Shown here: in pieces, positions 13,595 to 23,727 of the stretch | Layout of the letters: each line of letters begins with the position of its first letter | Position numbering within the stretch: position 1 is the stretch's first letter | NCBI GenBank assembly: GCA_002104905.1 | Contig: MCFE01000041.1 | Span: forward strand, 1 to 64,000 | Length of the DNA stretch: 64,000 bases | Origin: Basidiobolus meristosporus CBS 931.73 | Taxonomy: Eukaryota; Basidiobolomycota; Basidiobolomycetes; Basidiobolales; Basidiobolaceae | Direction of reading: 5' to 3' | Made by a program: the position numbers and the translations under genes | The notes under the pieces: model-generated | Told to the model about the DNA's origin: nothing | Database searches by the model: none | Seen by the model: the letters and a program-made list of their open reading frames with translations, nothing else

Positions 13595-14192
13595 GAATTT
13601 TTGCCCACACTTTCTGACCTCCCCTCTCGCCTACTGGGCTTGACAAAGTTGACACAGGATCCCTCAACACAGCTCGACGTAACGTTTAACCTAACAATCC
13701 GCGAGCCATCGAAATCTCGAATACCCCCATAATTTCGATATTTATCACCTAATCCTAATCGCAACGATACTTCCGGCATTCAGTAACCACCATTATCTTT
13801 CCCTTTCAAATTCTCTTGAAACCCATGACATCTCACTGGATATGATTGGATTTAAATAAACCCTCGATTGTAGCCGGGAAGTTTGTTGCCCAGGTTACAG
13901 CTTACCCGATCCATGACTGTGTTTGCAATGCCAAGGCATCACCCATGTTTGCAACAAAAGCTTAGTCACTAGGCGATCAATGTGGCCATTGGCCTCATCG
14001 AGGAGCGAAGTTCATGCGAGCGGATCAAAGAGAATATTCCTACTTCACTGGATTTACGTCACTTCCAGATTGAAACGCTGAATTGGTCGAGAGCTGTGGC
14101 TGGGACGCAATCGTGGTCAGTGATTTGTTTACCTTGCTCGTTGCGTCGTACGAGCAGACGCGCCTGACGGACGTCAAACGAGGCTATGGAGG
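13595..14192. other. Intergenic, promoter side of the chitin-binding gene
   Basis: No supported gene is present. The right end grades into a GC-richer promoter-like segment (about 14080-14190) just before the TATA box at 14193. Confidence 0.4.
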
Positions 14193-14200
14193 TATATAAA
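14193..14200 (+). promoter_or_regulatory. TAT​A box of the chitin-binding protein gene
   Basis: TATATAAA lies 76 nt before the ATG at 14276. It is followed by a C/A/T-rich, G-poor leader typical of highly expressed fungal genes. This is an inference from motif and position. Confidence 0.55.
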
Positions 14201-14275
14201 CCCATCAGTTCGGGGTGAATGAATCAAACAATACCCACTAAACAACCTTCCTAACCTCTAAATCTAAATTCTAAC

Positions 14276-15283
14276 ATGCATCTCTTAAAAGTACTTGCCA
14301 TCACTTCTCTGTTCCTTGCTGCCCCGTCTCTGTCGCAGAACATCTCCCATGATGGTTCGTGCGGAAATGGGGTCCAGTGTCCTGAAGGGCAATGCTGTTC
14401 CAAATGGGGCTACTGTGGCACTACCTCTGATTACTGTAATGGTGGTGGAGAAAACGGTAACGATGGCCATGATAACGGCAATGGCGATGGCAGCGGTGAA
14501 GATACGAACGGCCCTACAACCACCACCATTGTTGTTGAGACTGCCACCCCCAGTCCTGAGGATAATCAGCCACCAGCTAACTCGGGTGACACCGTTGCAA
14601 GTCACACCGCCGCTGGTGAACCAACTAGCACTGTTAACCCGGGTGAGGTAGTCCCGCCTTTGGTTCCTGGAGGTGAGCATCCTCCAGGCACCGATCATCC
14701 GGTGACTGCAAATCCAGCACCTACCGAGCACCCCTCTGATCACAACCCAGAGGCAACTCCCCACCCATCTGATCATAACCCGGAGGCATCCCCCCACCCA
14801 TCTGATCACAACCCAGAAGCTTCGGCCCAACCAGACGATCATAGCCCCGAGGCTACCCCCCAGCCATCAGATCATAACCCGGAGGCTACCCCCCAGCCAT
14901 CAGATCATAACCCGGAGGCTACCCCTCAGCCATCAGATCATAACCCGGAGGCTACCCCTCAGCCATCAGATCATAACTCGGGGGTTACCCCTCAGCCATC
15001 CGGTCAGAACCCAGAAGCTACTCCTCAGCCATCCGGTCAGAACCCAGAAGTTACCCCTCAACCATCTGATCAGAGTCCCCAGCCAACAGCCCAACCCATT
15101 AACCCTAATCCAAACGATGAAAATGCTAATGCTGGGCAGCCAGGAAATCCACAGACACCAGTAGATTCCTCGCAACCACAAGCTACTCAAGCCAGCAGCA
15201 ATGAACACAATGCCGGAAATTCGAACTCGTTCAGCACAGCTACGATTGCCGGGCTCCTTCTAATCGTCCCGTTCTTGTTTTAG
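14276..15283 (+). CDS. GPI-anchored cell-wall protein with one chitin-binding module (CBM18) and an 11-residue tandem repeat
   Basis: This is a single exon of 335 aa. Residues 1-20 are a signal peptide (MHLLKVLAITSLFLAAPSLS). Residues ~27-57 are a hevein-like CBM18 with the expected cysteine pattern (CGNGVQCPEGQCCSKWGYC, then DYC). A Gly/Asn/Asp-rich spacer and a Pro/Thr/Ser-rich stalk follow. The stalk includes eleven 11-residue units of type QPSDHNPEATP. The C-terminus is a hydrophobic tail (SFSTATIAGLLLIVPFLF) without charged residues, as for GPI attachment. It probably binds chitin at the hyphal wall, with the stalk as a glycosylated spacer. No catalytic domain is present. Confidence 0.9.
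   Translation: MHLLKVLAITSLFLAAPSLSQNISHDGSCGNGVQCPEGQCCSKWGYCGTTSDYCNGGGENGNDGHDNGNGDGSGEDTNGPTTTTIVVETATPSPEDNQPPANSGDTVASHTAAGEPTSTVNPGEVVPPLVPGGEHPPGTDHPVTANPAPTEHPSDHNPEATPHPSDHNPEASPHPSDHNPEASAQPDDHSPEATPQPSDHNPEATPQPSDHNPEATPQPSDHNPEATPQPSDHNSGVTPQPSGQNPEATPQPSGQNPEVTPQPSDQSPQPTAQPINPNPNDENANAGQPGNPQTPVDSSQPQATQASSNEHNAGNSNSFSTATIAGLLLIVPFLF
14729..15091 (+). repeat. In-frame 33-bp minisatellite (11 units) inside the wall protein
   Basis: Eleven consecutive 33-bp units encode an 11-residue repeat. The three central QPSDHNPEATP units (about 14861-14959) are nearly identical at DNA level, while the outer units differ (HPSDHNPEASP, QPSGQNPEVTP, QPSDQSPQPTA). This gradient suggests recent expansion in the middle by slippage or unequal exchange. 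Confidence 0.85.
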
Positions 15284-15781
15284 ACAGTGATTTAACTAGA
15301 GTGACCATCCGTTAACCACCAGTTCAAGGTCCGAACTCTTGTGCTCATACAATTAAAAATGGCGAAGTGTCCTCTGTTGACATCATACACTTTGTTGCAT
15401 TATTTTTTGTTTTTAAAAAACAATAAATTATCAATATCATTTCTCCTTTCGTTTAAAAAGTAAATATGCCAAAACAAGCGCCGAACGGCGCCAACGAACA
15501 TTTGAATCTTATAGATTAAGCCAACCTGATGAAGATGTTTAATGGATCTTGGTAGCGTTCAAGACGTTTTTTCTTCCAACTTTATTCAAGGGAGACCTTT
15601 AACAAACTTCATTCTGGCTATTCTTTGGAGCATTGGGCTACCAATTTTACTCTGCCATTTATTAAGGCCCAGATTGGATCAAGTGGTTACTATGGTCTTT
15701 GCCTCTAAATTTGCGTGAGATTCAGATTATTGCAACCTTCCCCCCATACAAAATAGTCATTTACATTTAATTCTCAGAAGA
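15284..15781. other. Intergenic
   Basis: AT-rich 3' flank of the wall-protein gene. No ORF with supported content was found. Confidence 0.4.
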
Positions 15782-16043
15782 ATGGTGAAAACTAGAACTT
15801 TGGACGTTTTGGGTCTCTTGGCGGGAGTTAGTCTTCTGATAACTGGCATTATTGTGAGTATCTATAATACCCGTTGACGAAAACACGCACTAATTTTTTT
15901 AATTACAGTCAAATGCTCAACTTTCTGCTCAAGTTTCATCGATTTGTGAGTCTATTGCTCCACTTGTAGTAGGCGGGTTTTGTATGCTACCTCTATTTCC
16001 CATCAAAGTGCGCTCTTTCGACCTGAGACCTTTGGTTTTCTAA
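15782..16043 (+). CDS. Candidate small membrane protein, unidentified
   Basis: Exons 15782-15853 and 15909-16043 join in frame into 68 aa. The intron is 55 nt with a GTGAGT donor and a TTACAG acceptor. The product has a hydrophobic segment near the N-terminus (LLAGVSLLITGII) and a second one later (APLVVGGFCMLPLF), so a two-helix membrane peptide is plausible. I recognise no family. The clean splice signals and an initiator after a long AT-rich leader are the only support. The stop at 16041 is followed in the same frame by the next small ORF. Confidence 0.35.
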
Positions 16044-16058
16044 ATCACCAACCAAATT

Positions 16059-16214
16059 ATGCCTCGAACAGAAATCGATTCGGAACTAAACACCCAAGAT
16101 GGGCAACACTCTCAGCAAGCGCCTTCCGTGGATAAACATCAAACCTTGAATTGGCTGTACACAAAGATTATGAAGAAGCATGTTCTCTCACAGCTGAGCT
16201 TATCCGCCCAATAA
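16059..16214 (+). CDS. Candidate 51-residue hydrophilic ORF in frame with the preceding one
   Basis: ATG at 16059, stop at 16212-16214. The product starts MPRTEIDSELNTQDGQHSQQ and ends with a short amphipathic segment. It is in the same frame as the 68-residue ORF upstream, separated only by one TAA and five codons. It may be the C-terminal part of one gene read differently (readthrough or a missed splice), or chance. Function unknown. Confidence 0.2.
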   Translation: MPRTEIDSELNTQDGQHSQQAPSVDKHQTLNWLYTKIMKKHVLSQLSLSAQ

Positions 16215-18011
16215 TTTCTTTACTCGCTCCATTCATTGTTTTTATGGATTATCTCTGCCCCATTACTGAGATCCCCTTCTTCCCCATTTCCTCTCTTTTC
16301 AACCTTGTCATTAATCCAGTATAACCGTAACAGATTCCCGGGCTTGACCAAGCTTTCTTCTTCAGCAGTTTTTTCTTCAAGTGTGAGCGAAACAAACTCA
16401 AGATAAGGTATAGCCACCGATGGATCTGGATAGGTGGGCGTTCTATTATTTTGTGGACGACAATTTCGAGGGTTGCTATTTGTTCCTCTCTGACCTCGAA
16501 AGTTTGGGTTTAATTCCTGCTAATCTTGCATCATACCTGGAAGTAACTGACTATGAGGAAGCTTTTGGATCCGGCTTAGAATTTTGTTTGAAATCAAGCC
16601 AGCGATATGGAGATCTACCGGTATTTTTTTTTCACAATAAGCTGGCATTGTTCTTTCATAAACCCTTAACAAACGTTTTTTGGCTTGTTTTTTTATGATA
16701 TTGCTCAACTCGTTCATAATCACATCTGTCAATTTGTATGTAGATATGATTTCTTTCTGAGCTATCATATCTTTTAAAGACCCCATATGTAATACCAAAC
16801 CCTGCACTGACTGGGATGCCATTTAACACATCAACCGTGAGGTCTTATTTATATCTGCTAGAATCATTCAGAACCGGACACTGTTTGAAGCAACAACAAT
16901 AGGACTATAAGATAAAACAATACAAAAGCCAAAAAACATACCTTCACCGGTATGTTTGATATGTGAACTACATTCATATTGTGATAAAGCTGAGACAAAT
17001 GGCTCATAGCAACTTGGAAGTCATTCTTCCCGTTGGAAATATAATGAAATGTCATCGTGATATGAGAATCAACTTTCTCGAAAAGCATTTTGGCTGGCGT
17101 GGAATGTTTTGATATGGTGTACAAAGAAAGCCTTAAAATGTCTGCTTTTAATTTTTATCCTTGTGGCTCACCTAATGAGATGACAGTACACCAGGATGGA
17201 GGCATTTGCCTGATGCCAAGAAAGTAAAGTTTGATGAGTCTCCTAGATGGGTGAGGTCCAAATACAATCAATTTGGCCCACTGGCAGCTGATTTGATGGA
17301 CAATCTTTTGGCATGGATCCAAACGTTTGATCGCACTGGAATATGATAATTTTCACACTACTTCATTATCTGCAGAACCTACAGAACAAGTTGTTATGTT
17401 ACTGTAATTGTAACCTTGCTAAACCTTGATTAGTTTACGCAGATACAAAGCCTCTCATGAGTACAATAGATGCAGGATTACACAGCGCCGTCCTAACTAA
17501 TGTTGTTCTTTTGTTTTTTATAAACAGAAGCTCATGATGACAGACAATGTAAAATTCATCTACTACATATTTGAAAAAAAAAGTACATTTAATTTTTTAG
17601 CCAACAAATTTGATTCCACAGATTTCAAAGACCTTTCACTTTAACAATACAGCATGTAAAGTTGCAAGAAATAACTGAGTTTTAGGATCAACCCGCTTTG
17701 ACAACAAAGACACAATTGAGGCTGCACTCAATGCCACTTCTTGTTGTTTTTGTGAACCAAATTTTCAAAGTTTACTCTTGCTATTTGTTGAAATACTTTT
17801 GGAAAGACTTGTCATCTCCTTTTTTCTTATGCTGCTGAGTTAAGCGCATCCATTCTTAAAATACCCAAAACTTGAATTATATTTAAATTCGAGATTTCTC
17901 CACGTTATTTGTGTACTAATAATATTACAAAGACAGAGCAAAAGAACAAATTGGATTTTTGATTTTTTTATGCATTTATCAGTGAAAGTATACTTTTTAC
18001 GTAGACGACTT
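16215..18011. other. AT-rich region with weak coding-like remnants
   Basis: It holds an ORF at 16420-16698 (+), overlapping ORFs at 16520-16822 (-) and 16864-17124 (-), and an open stretch at 17179-17346 (+) with protein-like composition (RWVRSKYNQFGPLAADLMDN). None is recognisable, none forms a convincing spliced gene, and frames are interrupted. This looks like decayed coding DNA. The segment 17350-18011 shows nothing but AT-rich sequence. Confidence 0.35.
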
Positions 18012-19055
18012 CTAGTCTACATTGATAACAATTTTGCCAATGTGAGACTGTCCTTCCAAAAGAGAAAAGGCCTCATGTACATTTTCTTCAGTGAAACTGA
18101 ACTCCTTCTCAACTGGCATGTGGAGCTTCTTAGCATGTACAAACTGGACCAGCTCCTCAAAGAGCTGCTTGTTGCCGACTGCAATACCTCTTGCTGTGGC
18201 CATCTTGTCCATAAGGGGAACAACAACATCAAAGTATTCCTTGGGCTCGGAAAGGAAACCAATCAGAGCAATATTGCCACCTCTCTTGACAGATGCAATA
18301 GATTTTAGGAGAGTACCACTCCCGCCGTTCTCGATAATATAGTCCACACCTTGACCGCTAGTTAATTTCAACACTTCCTTCTCCCAGTCAGGATGGTCTC
18401 TGTAGTTGATAGTATGATCAGCACCGAACTTCTCCTTAACATACTTCAGCTTCTCGTCAGAAGAAGACGTGATGATGGTAGTAGCACCGGCAGCGCGGGC
18501 AAGAATCAGGGTTGTGATGGAGACACCACCAGTGCCCAGAAGCAATACACTTTGACCAGCAGTGAAGCGTGCGCCGCCATATAGAGCATTCCAGGCAGTG
18601 ACTCCGGTGCAGACCATGGCGGCAGCCTCACCCCATGAGAGGTGAGTGTCCGAGGGAAGCTTGATGACACCGTCCTCAAGTGACGTCTTGTATTGCTGAA
18701 GAACACCATCTACAGGAGAACCAAGACCATTATTCCAGTCCTTTTGTACACCGTACAAAGCAGTAGGATCAAAAGTAAAGACAACACGATCACCAACTTT
18801 AATATTGCGGACAGCTGAGCCAATCTTGACCACCTCACCAGCACCGTCGGAACAGGGAACAACATGGTCCTTGATACCAAAAGGATATTTGCCGTTGGAG
18901 ACTATCAGATCGCGATAGTTCAGAGAAACGGCTTTGATTTTGACCAGTATCTCATGCTTGCTTACTTCAGGAATAGGCTCCTCGAATGGCTTGATATCAG
19001 TATAGTTCTTGCCTTCAGTGGATCGGAAGACGATTTGTTTGTTGTTGTCACTCAT
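18012..19055 (-). CDS. Zinc-independent alcohol dehydrogenase / quinone oxidoreductase-like protein (MDR superfamily)
   Basis: This is a single exon of 347 aa, close to the usual family length. The N-terminal GroES-like domain contains LNYRDLIVSNGKYP and GVTAWNALYGG. The Rossmann fold has the nucleotide-binding motif LLLGTGGVSITTLILARAAGA, followed by a Ser/Asp/Glu-bearing loop. The two-cysteine zinc-site pattern of classical alcohol dehydrogenases is absent, so it belongs with the zinc-lacking, NADP-dependent reductases. The true substrate is unknown; quinones or enals are possible by family. The lack of introns contrasts with its neighbours. A TATA-like element sits upstream at 19117-19124. 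Confidence 0.93.
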   Translation of the reverse strand: MSDNNKQIVFRSTEGKNYTDIKPFEEPIPEVSKHEILVKIKAVSLNYRDLIVSNGKYPFGIKDHVVPCSDGAGEVVKIGSAVRNIKVGDRVVFTFDPTALYGVQKDWNNGLGSPVDGVLQQYKTSLEDGVIKLPSDTHLSWGEAAAMVCTGVTAWNALYGGARFTAGQSVLLLGTGGVSITTLILARAAGATTIITSSSDEKLKYVKEKFGADHTINYRDHPDWEKEVLKLTSGQGVDYIIENGGSGTLLKSIASVKRGGNIALIGFLSEPKEYFDVVVPLMDKMATARGIAVGNKQLFEELVQFVHAKKLHMPVEKEFSFTEENVHEAFSLLEGQSHIGKIVINVD

Positions 19056-19116
19056 ATTTTAGCAGTAACTATTGCAGTGATAGTGTGAAGATAATGAGTA
19101 TGGGCATACATGTGCT

Positions 19117-19124
19117 TTTATATA
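19117..19124 (-). promoter_or_regulatory. Putative TATA box of the MDR oxidoreductase gene
   Basis: TATATAAA on the minus strand lies about 62-69 nt before the start codon at 19055. Called from motif and spacing only. Confidence 0.45.
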
Positions 19125-19655
19125 CTTTATTCTTCGGGTGACGTTGTTCGAATGATTTGTCAGCAAACGACAGATATAAAACCGAAATGGCATTCACAGT
19201 AGTAAATATCTTGGATCTCCCAGGCGCCAATAGAATGTTGGGAGGATCCAAATTTTGTCGGCGACTTAATGCCTCAAGGCAGATTACTAATCAATCAGAA
19301 AACAAAAGTATGATATACATTGCGTTCAAGATAATATGTAGGATGTTTGGGTAGTTGGGGGAGGGGTCTCAAGCAAACTCTTAGGGTCTGGCCAGATTTT
19401 TCAGTGTTCAAGGAAAAAACTTTTTTGACATGATAAAACGAAAAAGCTGCATTAAGAAGCCCTTTAGAAAATTTAGTAAAGATTAATCTGTTTGAGAAAG
19501 CGACCAAAACCATTCCAGCAAAGCTGCTGGGCTTAACTCAATGTATTAGCATAATTGCAGCTAAGCTACTGGAGATACTGTTACGATTTGATAATATATT
19601 TAGTTTCACACACATGCACATACACAAAAAGAAAAGAATACAAAAATAAATTAGC
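19125..19655. other. AT-rich intergenic
   Basis: No gene supported. It borders the pseudogene-rich segment. Confidence 0.35.
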
Positions 19656-19965
19656 CACTTTCCAGTCCACGAAATATGGGCGTATTCATCTGGTTCAATA
19701 TTCAACAGAAAATTTCCACCCTTTGATATTGTCAATACAAGCTTTTGTAATAAGAGCCTTACTGGTAAGTATTGACTTGATCTTGTTTGGCGATTGTATC
19801 CAAATGAATGTGGATCAACGCCATGCGTGGACTCCCAGAGCCTAGTATATGTATATACAAAAAAACAATAGAAAACTCCGTGATGAGTCCAAGTTTTTTC
19901 AAACAATAACTATATAACACGCATGTTAGTTGAGTAGAAGATGAGGGAGGGGAGAGAAAGGCACA
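19656..19965 (-). pseudogene. Fragment of a GH29-like alpha-L-fucosidase
   Basis: The minus strand encodes LWESTHGVDPHSFGYNRQ, then a frame change, then KLVLTISKGGNFLLNIEPDE. These resemble the adjacent conserved blocks of GH29 fucosidases (W-E-x-x-x..SFGYNR and LV[15 protein letters not shown]). They are separated by a frameshift in a short internal stretch, and an intron-like segment lies just upstream (AG acceptor before the tryptophan). No N-terminal catalytic part or continuous frame exists nearby. I read it as the C-terminal remnant of a lost gene. Identification rests on remembered motifs. Confidence 0.45.
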
Positions 19966-21639
19966 CATACACTGACCTTTCAGGCAGACAGAGCATTCCT
20001 TGGTATTCGACTATTGAAAAATCTGACACTCCATTCCCACAATGATCGCCTATTGCGGCCTGTCTACCCGTCTTTCTTGCAACATTTAGAAATTCAGCTT
20101 GCCAAGCTGTTGAGTTATTGTGACAGGATGGCCATATCCGCCGTTACTATATGCCCAGGCGCTAGACTCTTCGGTTGGCCTCTGCACTTAGTCTTGGAGA
20201 CTACCATACAAAACCATATTGATATGTTGGATCCAACTTTAGCTCCCATTTTGGATTCTCACTGTCATCATCTGATACCTTCTTTCATGACCAAACATCG
20301 ATCTCTCTGTTGTTTCTTCTTCTCCTTGTCTTCCCTCATATCATCGTGTTGTGCTCTTGTCACAGACCACTTTGATCCTGTTATTCTCAGGTTGGCTGAG
20401 ATGGTAAACACGTGTAAAGCTGGCTAGAAAGAACCAATCGAATGTGTCCTGGGCAAAATAAGATAAGCTGCAGGTTTACTGGTGTTGATAAAGATGGGCA
20501 CGGACAAAAGCGAGGCGTCCGTCATAACCGTGCTGAGCGTACAGGCATATCAATCCAGTCTTTCAATCTGAATGGCATGGGTCACTTCCCAATTGGGTAG
20601 GCTCAATGTGGTGTGTGTGTGTGTGTGTGTGTGTGCCATCCTCATAGACAACAACAATAACAGAATTTGCAATCGGCCCGTGATTGACAGACTACGCGCC
20701 CATGTTATTTGAATACGCTTCAAGAGATATAATTTCGTATTCTTCTATTATTATTAGAATAGTATGATAACATGGAAAACCCCAAAGCAGCAATAGAGCG
20801 ATAGCATGCTATAGGGGGAGGAGGCAAAAAGAAAGAAATAACGACAGCAAAAAAGAGGCCTCTTGGATTTCGTTTTATTTTGGGATCGTATCACATAAAT
20901 TGGATCATAGAATGCATCCCAGGACAAAATATACATACAGAGATTACATTTGTCAAGTCAATTTATTTGATTTGAGAGTAGAAAGCTCTACACCCTCTTC
21001 TGAATCTCCCACTTTTAAATATGATGGAATGTTGCCTGCAACAGCCAGTTTGATTTTGAAAGGGCCAATGCTGGCAACGAAAGGGCTATGTAAGAGGGTA
21101 GACGAAGGGCTAAGTGAGCTGCTTGATTTTGAAGCTCTGTTTCTTTTTTGTAAAGAATCTTGTCGCATACATTCTTGACGGCCATTTGAAAGGCAGCAAT
21201 ATAAGTGTCAACCATGTGGTTTTCAAGGCATGTTTTGGAAATCATGACTTCTTCTGATAACATGGTCAAGGATTTATAGAGTGTGAAGGTTGCTTCTTCT
21301 ACGGGAGGTATCTCATGTTTGGGTTGAGGAGCAGGCCATACAGGCTCGGACCGTGTAGACATTGTTCGAGCTTTGTCTTGTTTGGTGGTCTGTGATGATG
21401 TTGCAGGTATTTACCGGGTATTTTCATGTCTTGAACAGGTAATTTAGATAAAACTTTGGTGATGTACGGTTCCTGGAACATACAAAGGTGGGTATCTTGA
21501 TTCTTTACTGCGACGTGTTTGAATAATATCAAAACATTCCTTGCTCGTATTAGAGTTGGTACTGATTTTGTTTGAGCCACCCAGACCCTCTACTGAAATA
21601 AGAGATTTCATGGTCGGTTATTTAGCGCAAGAGGCTAAA
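19966..21639. other. Intergenic with one long uncharacterised ORF
   Basis: An ORF at 20014-20427 (+, 137 codons) has no recognisable domain and a composition rich in Leu/Ser/Cys/His; I do not call it a gene. ORFs at 21015-21580 (-) overlap in different frames and are also unrecognised. The remainder is AT-rich and includes a GT microsatellite. Confidence 0.35.
20609..20635 (+). repeat. (GT)n microsatellite
   Basis: About twelve uninterrupted GT dinucleotides. Confidence 0.9.
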
Positions 21640-21895
21640 TTCCTCATCGGGATTTACTTGGAATATTTTCACCAAAACATCAGGTACTCAGAACATAAGA
21701 AATCTCAAAGTTGTCCAAACAGCCCTAAACTTTGCATATATGCTTTTGGGACCTTTCAATACATACTCTGCGTGTTTGCTTTACCAAGACCAACTAAAGT
21801 ACAAATACTACTTTTACATTCAATAAACCATCAAGTGAAAACCTCATAATCTACTTATTCTCCCAACCACTTCCAACATCTCCAAAGCTGTTACA
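21640..21895 (-). repeat. Inverted complete copy of repeat R1
   Basis: Read on the minus strand, this is collinear with 903-1158 along its whole length, including TTGGTGAAAATATTCCA and a GCAAAGTTT..GGGCTGTTTGGACAA block. Divergence is roughly that between the two left-edge copies. Confidence 0.7.
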
Positions 21896-22439
21896 ACATT
21901 CATCACATAGCTTATATCATGGTTGTGTTAGTCAATACTCAAACAGCTATTTGATGGGAAAGACCTTGAGATAATGGAAGTCATTGTGAGAATAACAGTT
22001 TATGGTTTCTTGCATAATGACCAATTGAATATAAAGTTGGCACTTCTACTTTGACATAGTCTTGGAAGAGCAAACATATTGAAAGAAAAATTCTAAAATT
22101 CCATGCTTTATGGCAAAATGAGTATTAATATAATGATAAAAACAACTTCACAGTTATATCATACAAAATACTCCTACTCTTGCAAGATAGTAGATAATAA
22201 AGTCATATGCTGGAATTCTTATCTAACTGTGATAAAGGATATTTAACAAGCTTCATATTGCCAGAAAAAAATGTTAACCAAGGGTTAGAAAGCTATATGA
22301 GTAAATTTTTGTTATAGCTAGCTAAAAACAGCTTCCACCAACTTGTAATAGCTATTACACTGCAAAAGTATCTAAGTATATTTTTTCAAATGTTTTTATA
22401 AACTAAACCTGTACTAGGCATTTTGAGTTCACAACAACT
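21896..22439. other. AT-rich spacer between repeats and the aldolase remnant
   Basis: No ORF or named feature. The sequence is strongly AT-rich with many short A and T runs. Confidence 0.35.
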
Positions 22440-22500
22440 GATTATCATGCAAATCTTCTAGTTTTCCAAGTCACTTCCAATACCCCATAGATTCTTGCAA
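22440..22500 (-). repeat. Partial R1 head abutting the aldolase pseudogene
   Basis: The minus strand carries a TATTGGAAGTGA block followed by an AACTAGAAGATTTGCATG-like stretch, matching 910-945. It joins directly to the end of the aldolase remnant. Confidence 0.45.
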
Positions 22501-23290
22501 CAGAAACAACAGTAGAGCTCCCAGATATCCTCAGGTTGTATGAAAAGAGCTGTATTATCTACACCTGAGTGATCCACACCATATTCATCACCACCAGTGG
22601 TACTAATCTCCATTCTCAAGAGACACTTCATAGATGCTGCATGTTTAAGATATTTGAGACAGGTTTCAATGTTTTCTTTCTTGGCCTGCTTGGAAAGATA
22701 CACTGTGTGAGAAGAAAAGAGGGGCTCACTGTGGGTCTTGAGTACTCTTTGTTGGCTGACAGCATATTATCCCATCAAGATAGTAGCTTCTTGATGGCAA
22801 GAGTGGACAAGAACAGAAATACCATAGGTCTTGGCAATAAAATGTATGTAGTGGGCACTGGAAATACCATCAAGGATAGAGGCTTCTTGGTCCTTATTAT
22901 CAATGCCTTTATCAGCAACAAAAACATCAGCACCACTCAAGAATTGAATATTGATAGGAGATTGGTTCTTCTTGGTAGCTTCAAGAGCTGCATTCACAGT
23001 GCTATAATAAGGTTTATGCGTACAAAAAGGTTAGTTTTAAGTTTTAAGAAAAACAAATTGAAACACACGCTTTACTTGATTCCTTGGACATTTTATCTTG
23101 TAGAGTACAGTTAATAGCAGGGATAGCAAAACGTGCTTGTGTGCTAAAATAAGGCTATAATATTACCATTACTACAATTATTAGAGAAGTAAGTAAAAGT
23201 ACAATAAAGAATCTGATAAGTAAACTTGCCATAGTCGAAAGCCTTCTTGACATCATCACCAGTAATAACAACAGAGTAAATTCCACTGCG
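22500..23290 (-). pseudogene. Fructose-bisphosphate aldolase class II, decayed
   Basis: Fragments in order on the minus strand match fungal Fba1. They are VVITGDDVKKAFDY (about 23280-23230), FAIPAINCT (about 23120), MNAALEATKKNQSPINIQF with GIDNKDQEASI (22997-22870), AKTYGISVLVH (to ~22770), ENIETCLKYLKHAASMK and EISTTGGDEYGVDHSGVDN (22700-22560), and QPEDIWELY. They lie in different frames, with a 1-nt shift before FAIPAINC. The zinc-binding histidine region is degraded (VLVHSCH where VLHTDHC is expected), and the C-terminal half is missing and replaced by repeat R1. It is a broken copy; a functional Fba1 must lie elsewhere. Confidence 0.8.
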
Positions 23291-23727
23291 TGGAGGGTGT
23301 AATAAACTCTGAATTCCATCATTCCAATGTGGACTGCAATGTAAACCTTATTAATGGAATGCTGATAAATAGATGCGGGGTTACATTGGATCTGGGATCA
23401 ACCCTGATCGGTATAAGTAGTCATGGCAATGCTGACTGTGGCGCGTTCTTCGTATCAGATCTACTTTTTCCTTGGGACGGCCTAAGAAATTCCTCTTCAC
23501 AAAGAAGGATTGCGGTAGTATCCCTAAGGATCATTTTCTTCTGAGTAGCCAAGTGTTCTTTTGTTCGTGATAAATATCCTGGTCTACCTTATGCCGTTTA
23601 GCTAGCCCATTATTCGACTACAAAGTACACCTACCTTCTTAGTGCATCTCTTAATCTTCACCGGGTTACTCCTGAACTAATCCTTAACCGACCAAGTGTT
23701 GCAGCAAGTGTTTCTCTGTAACTTGAA
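23291..23727. other. Upstream region of the Byr4-like gene
   Basis: A short ORF at 23290-23544 (+, 84 codons) is unrecognised. The promoter of the gene starting at 23728 should be here. Confidence 0.35.

Noticed and set aside
14285-14842. 185-codon minus-strand ORF
   Set aside because: It is antisense to the repeat-rich chitin-binding protein and mirrors its low-complexity composition.
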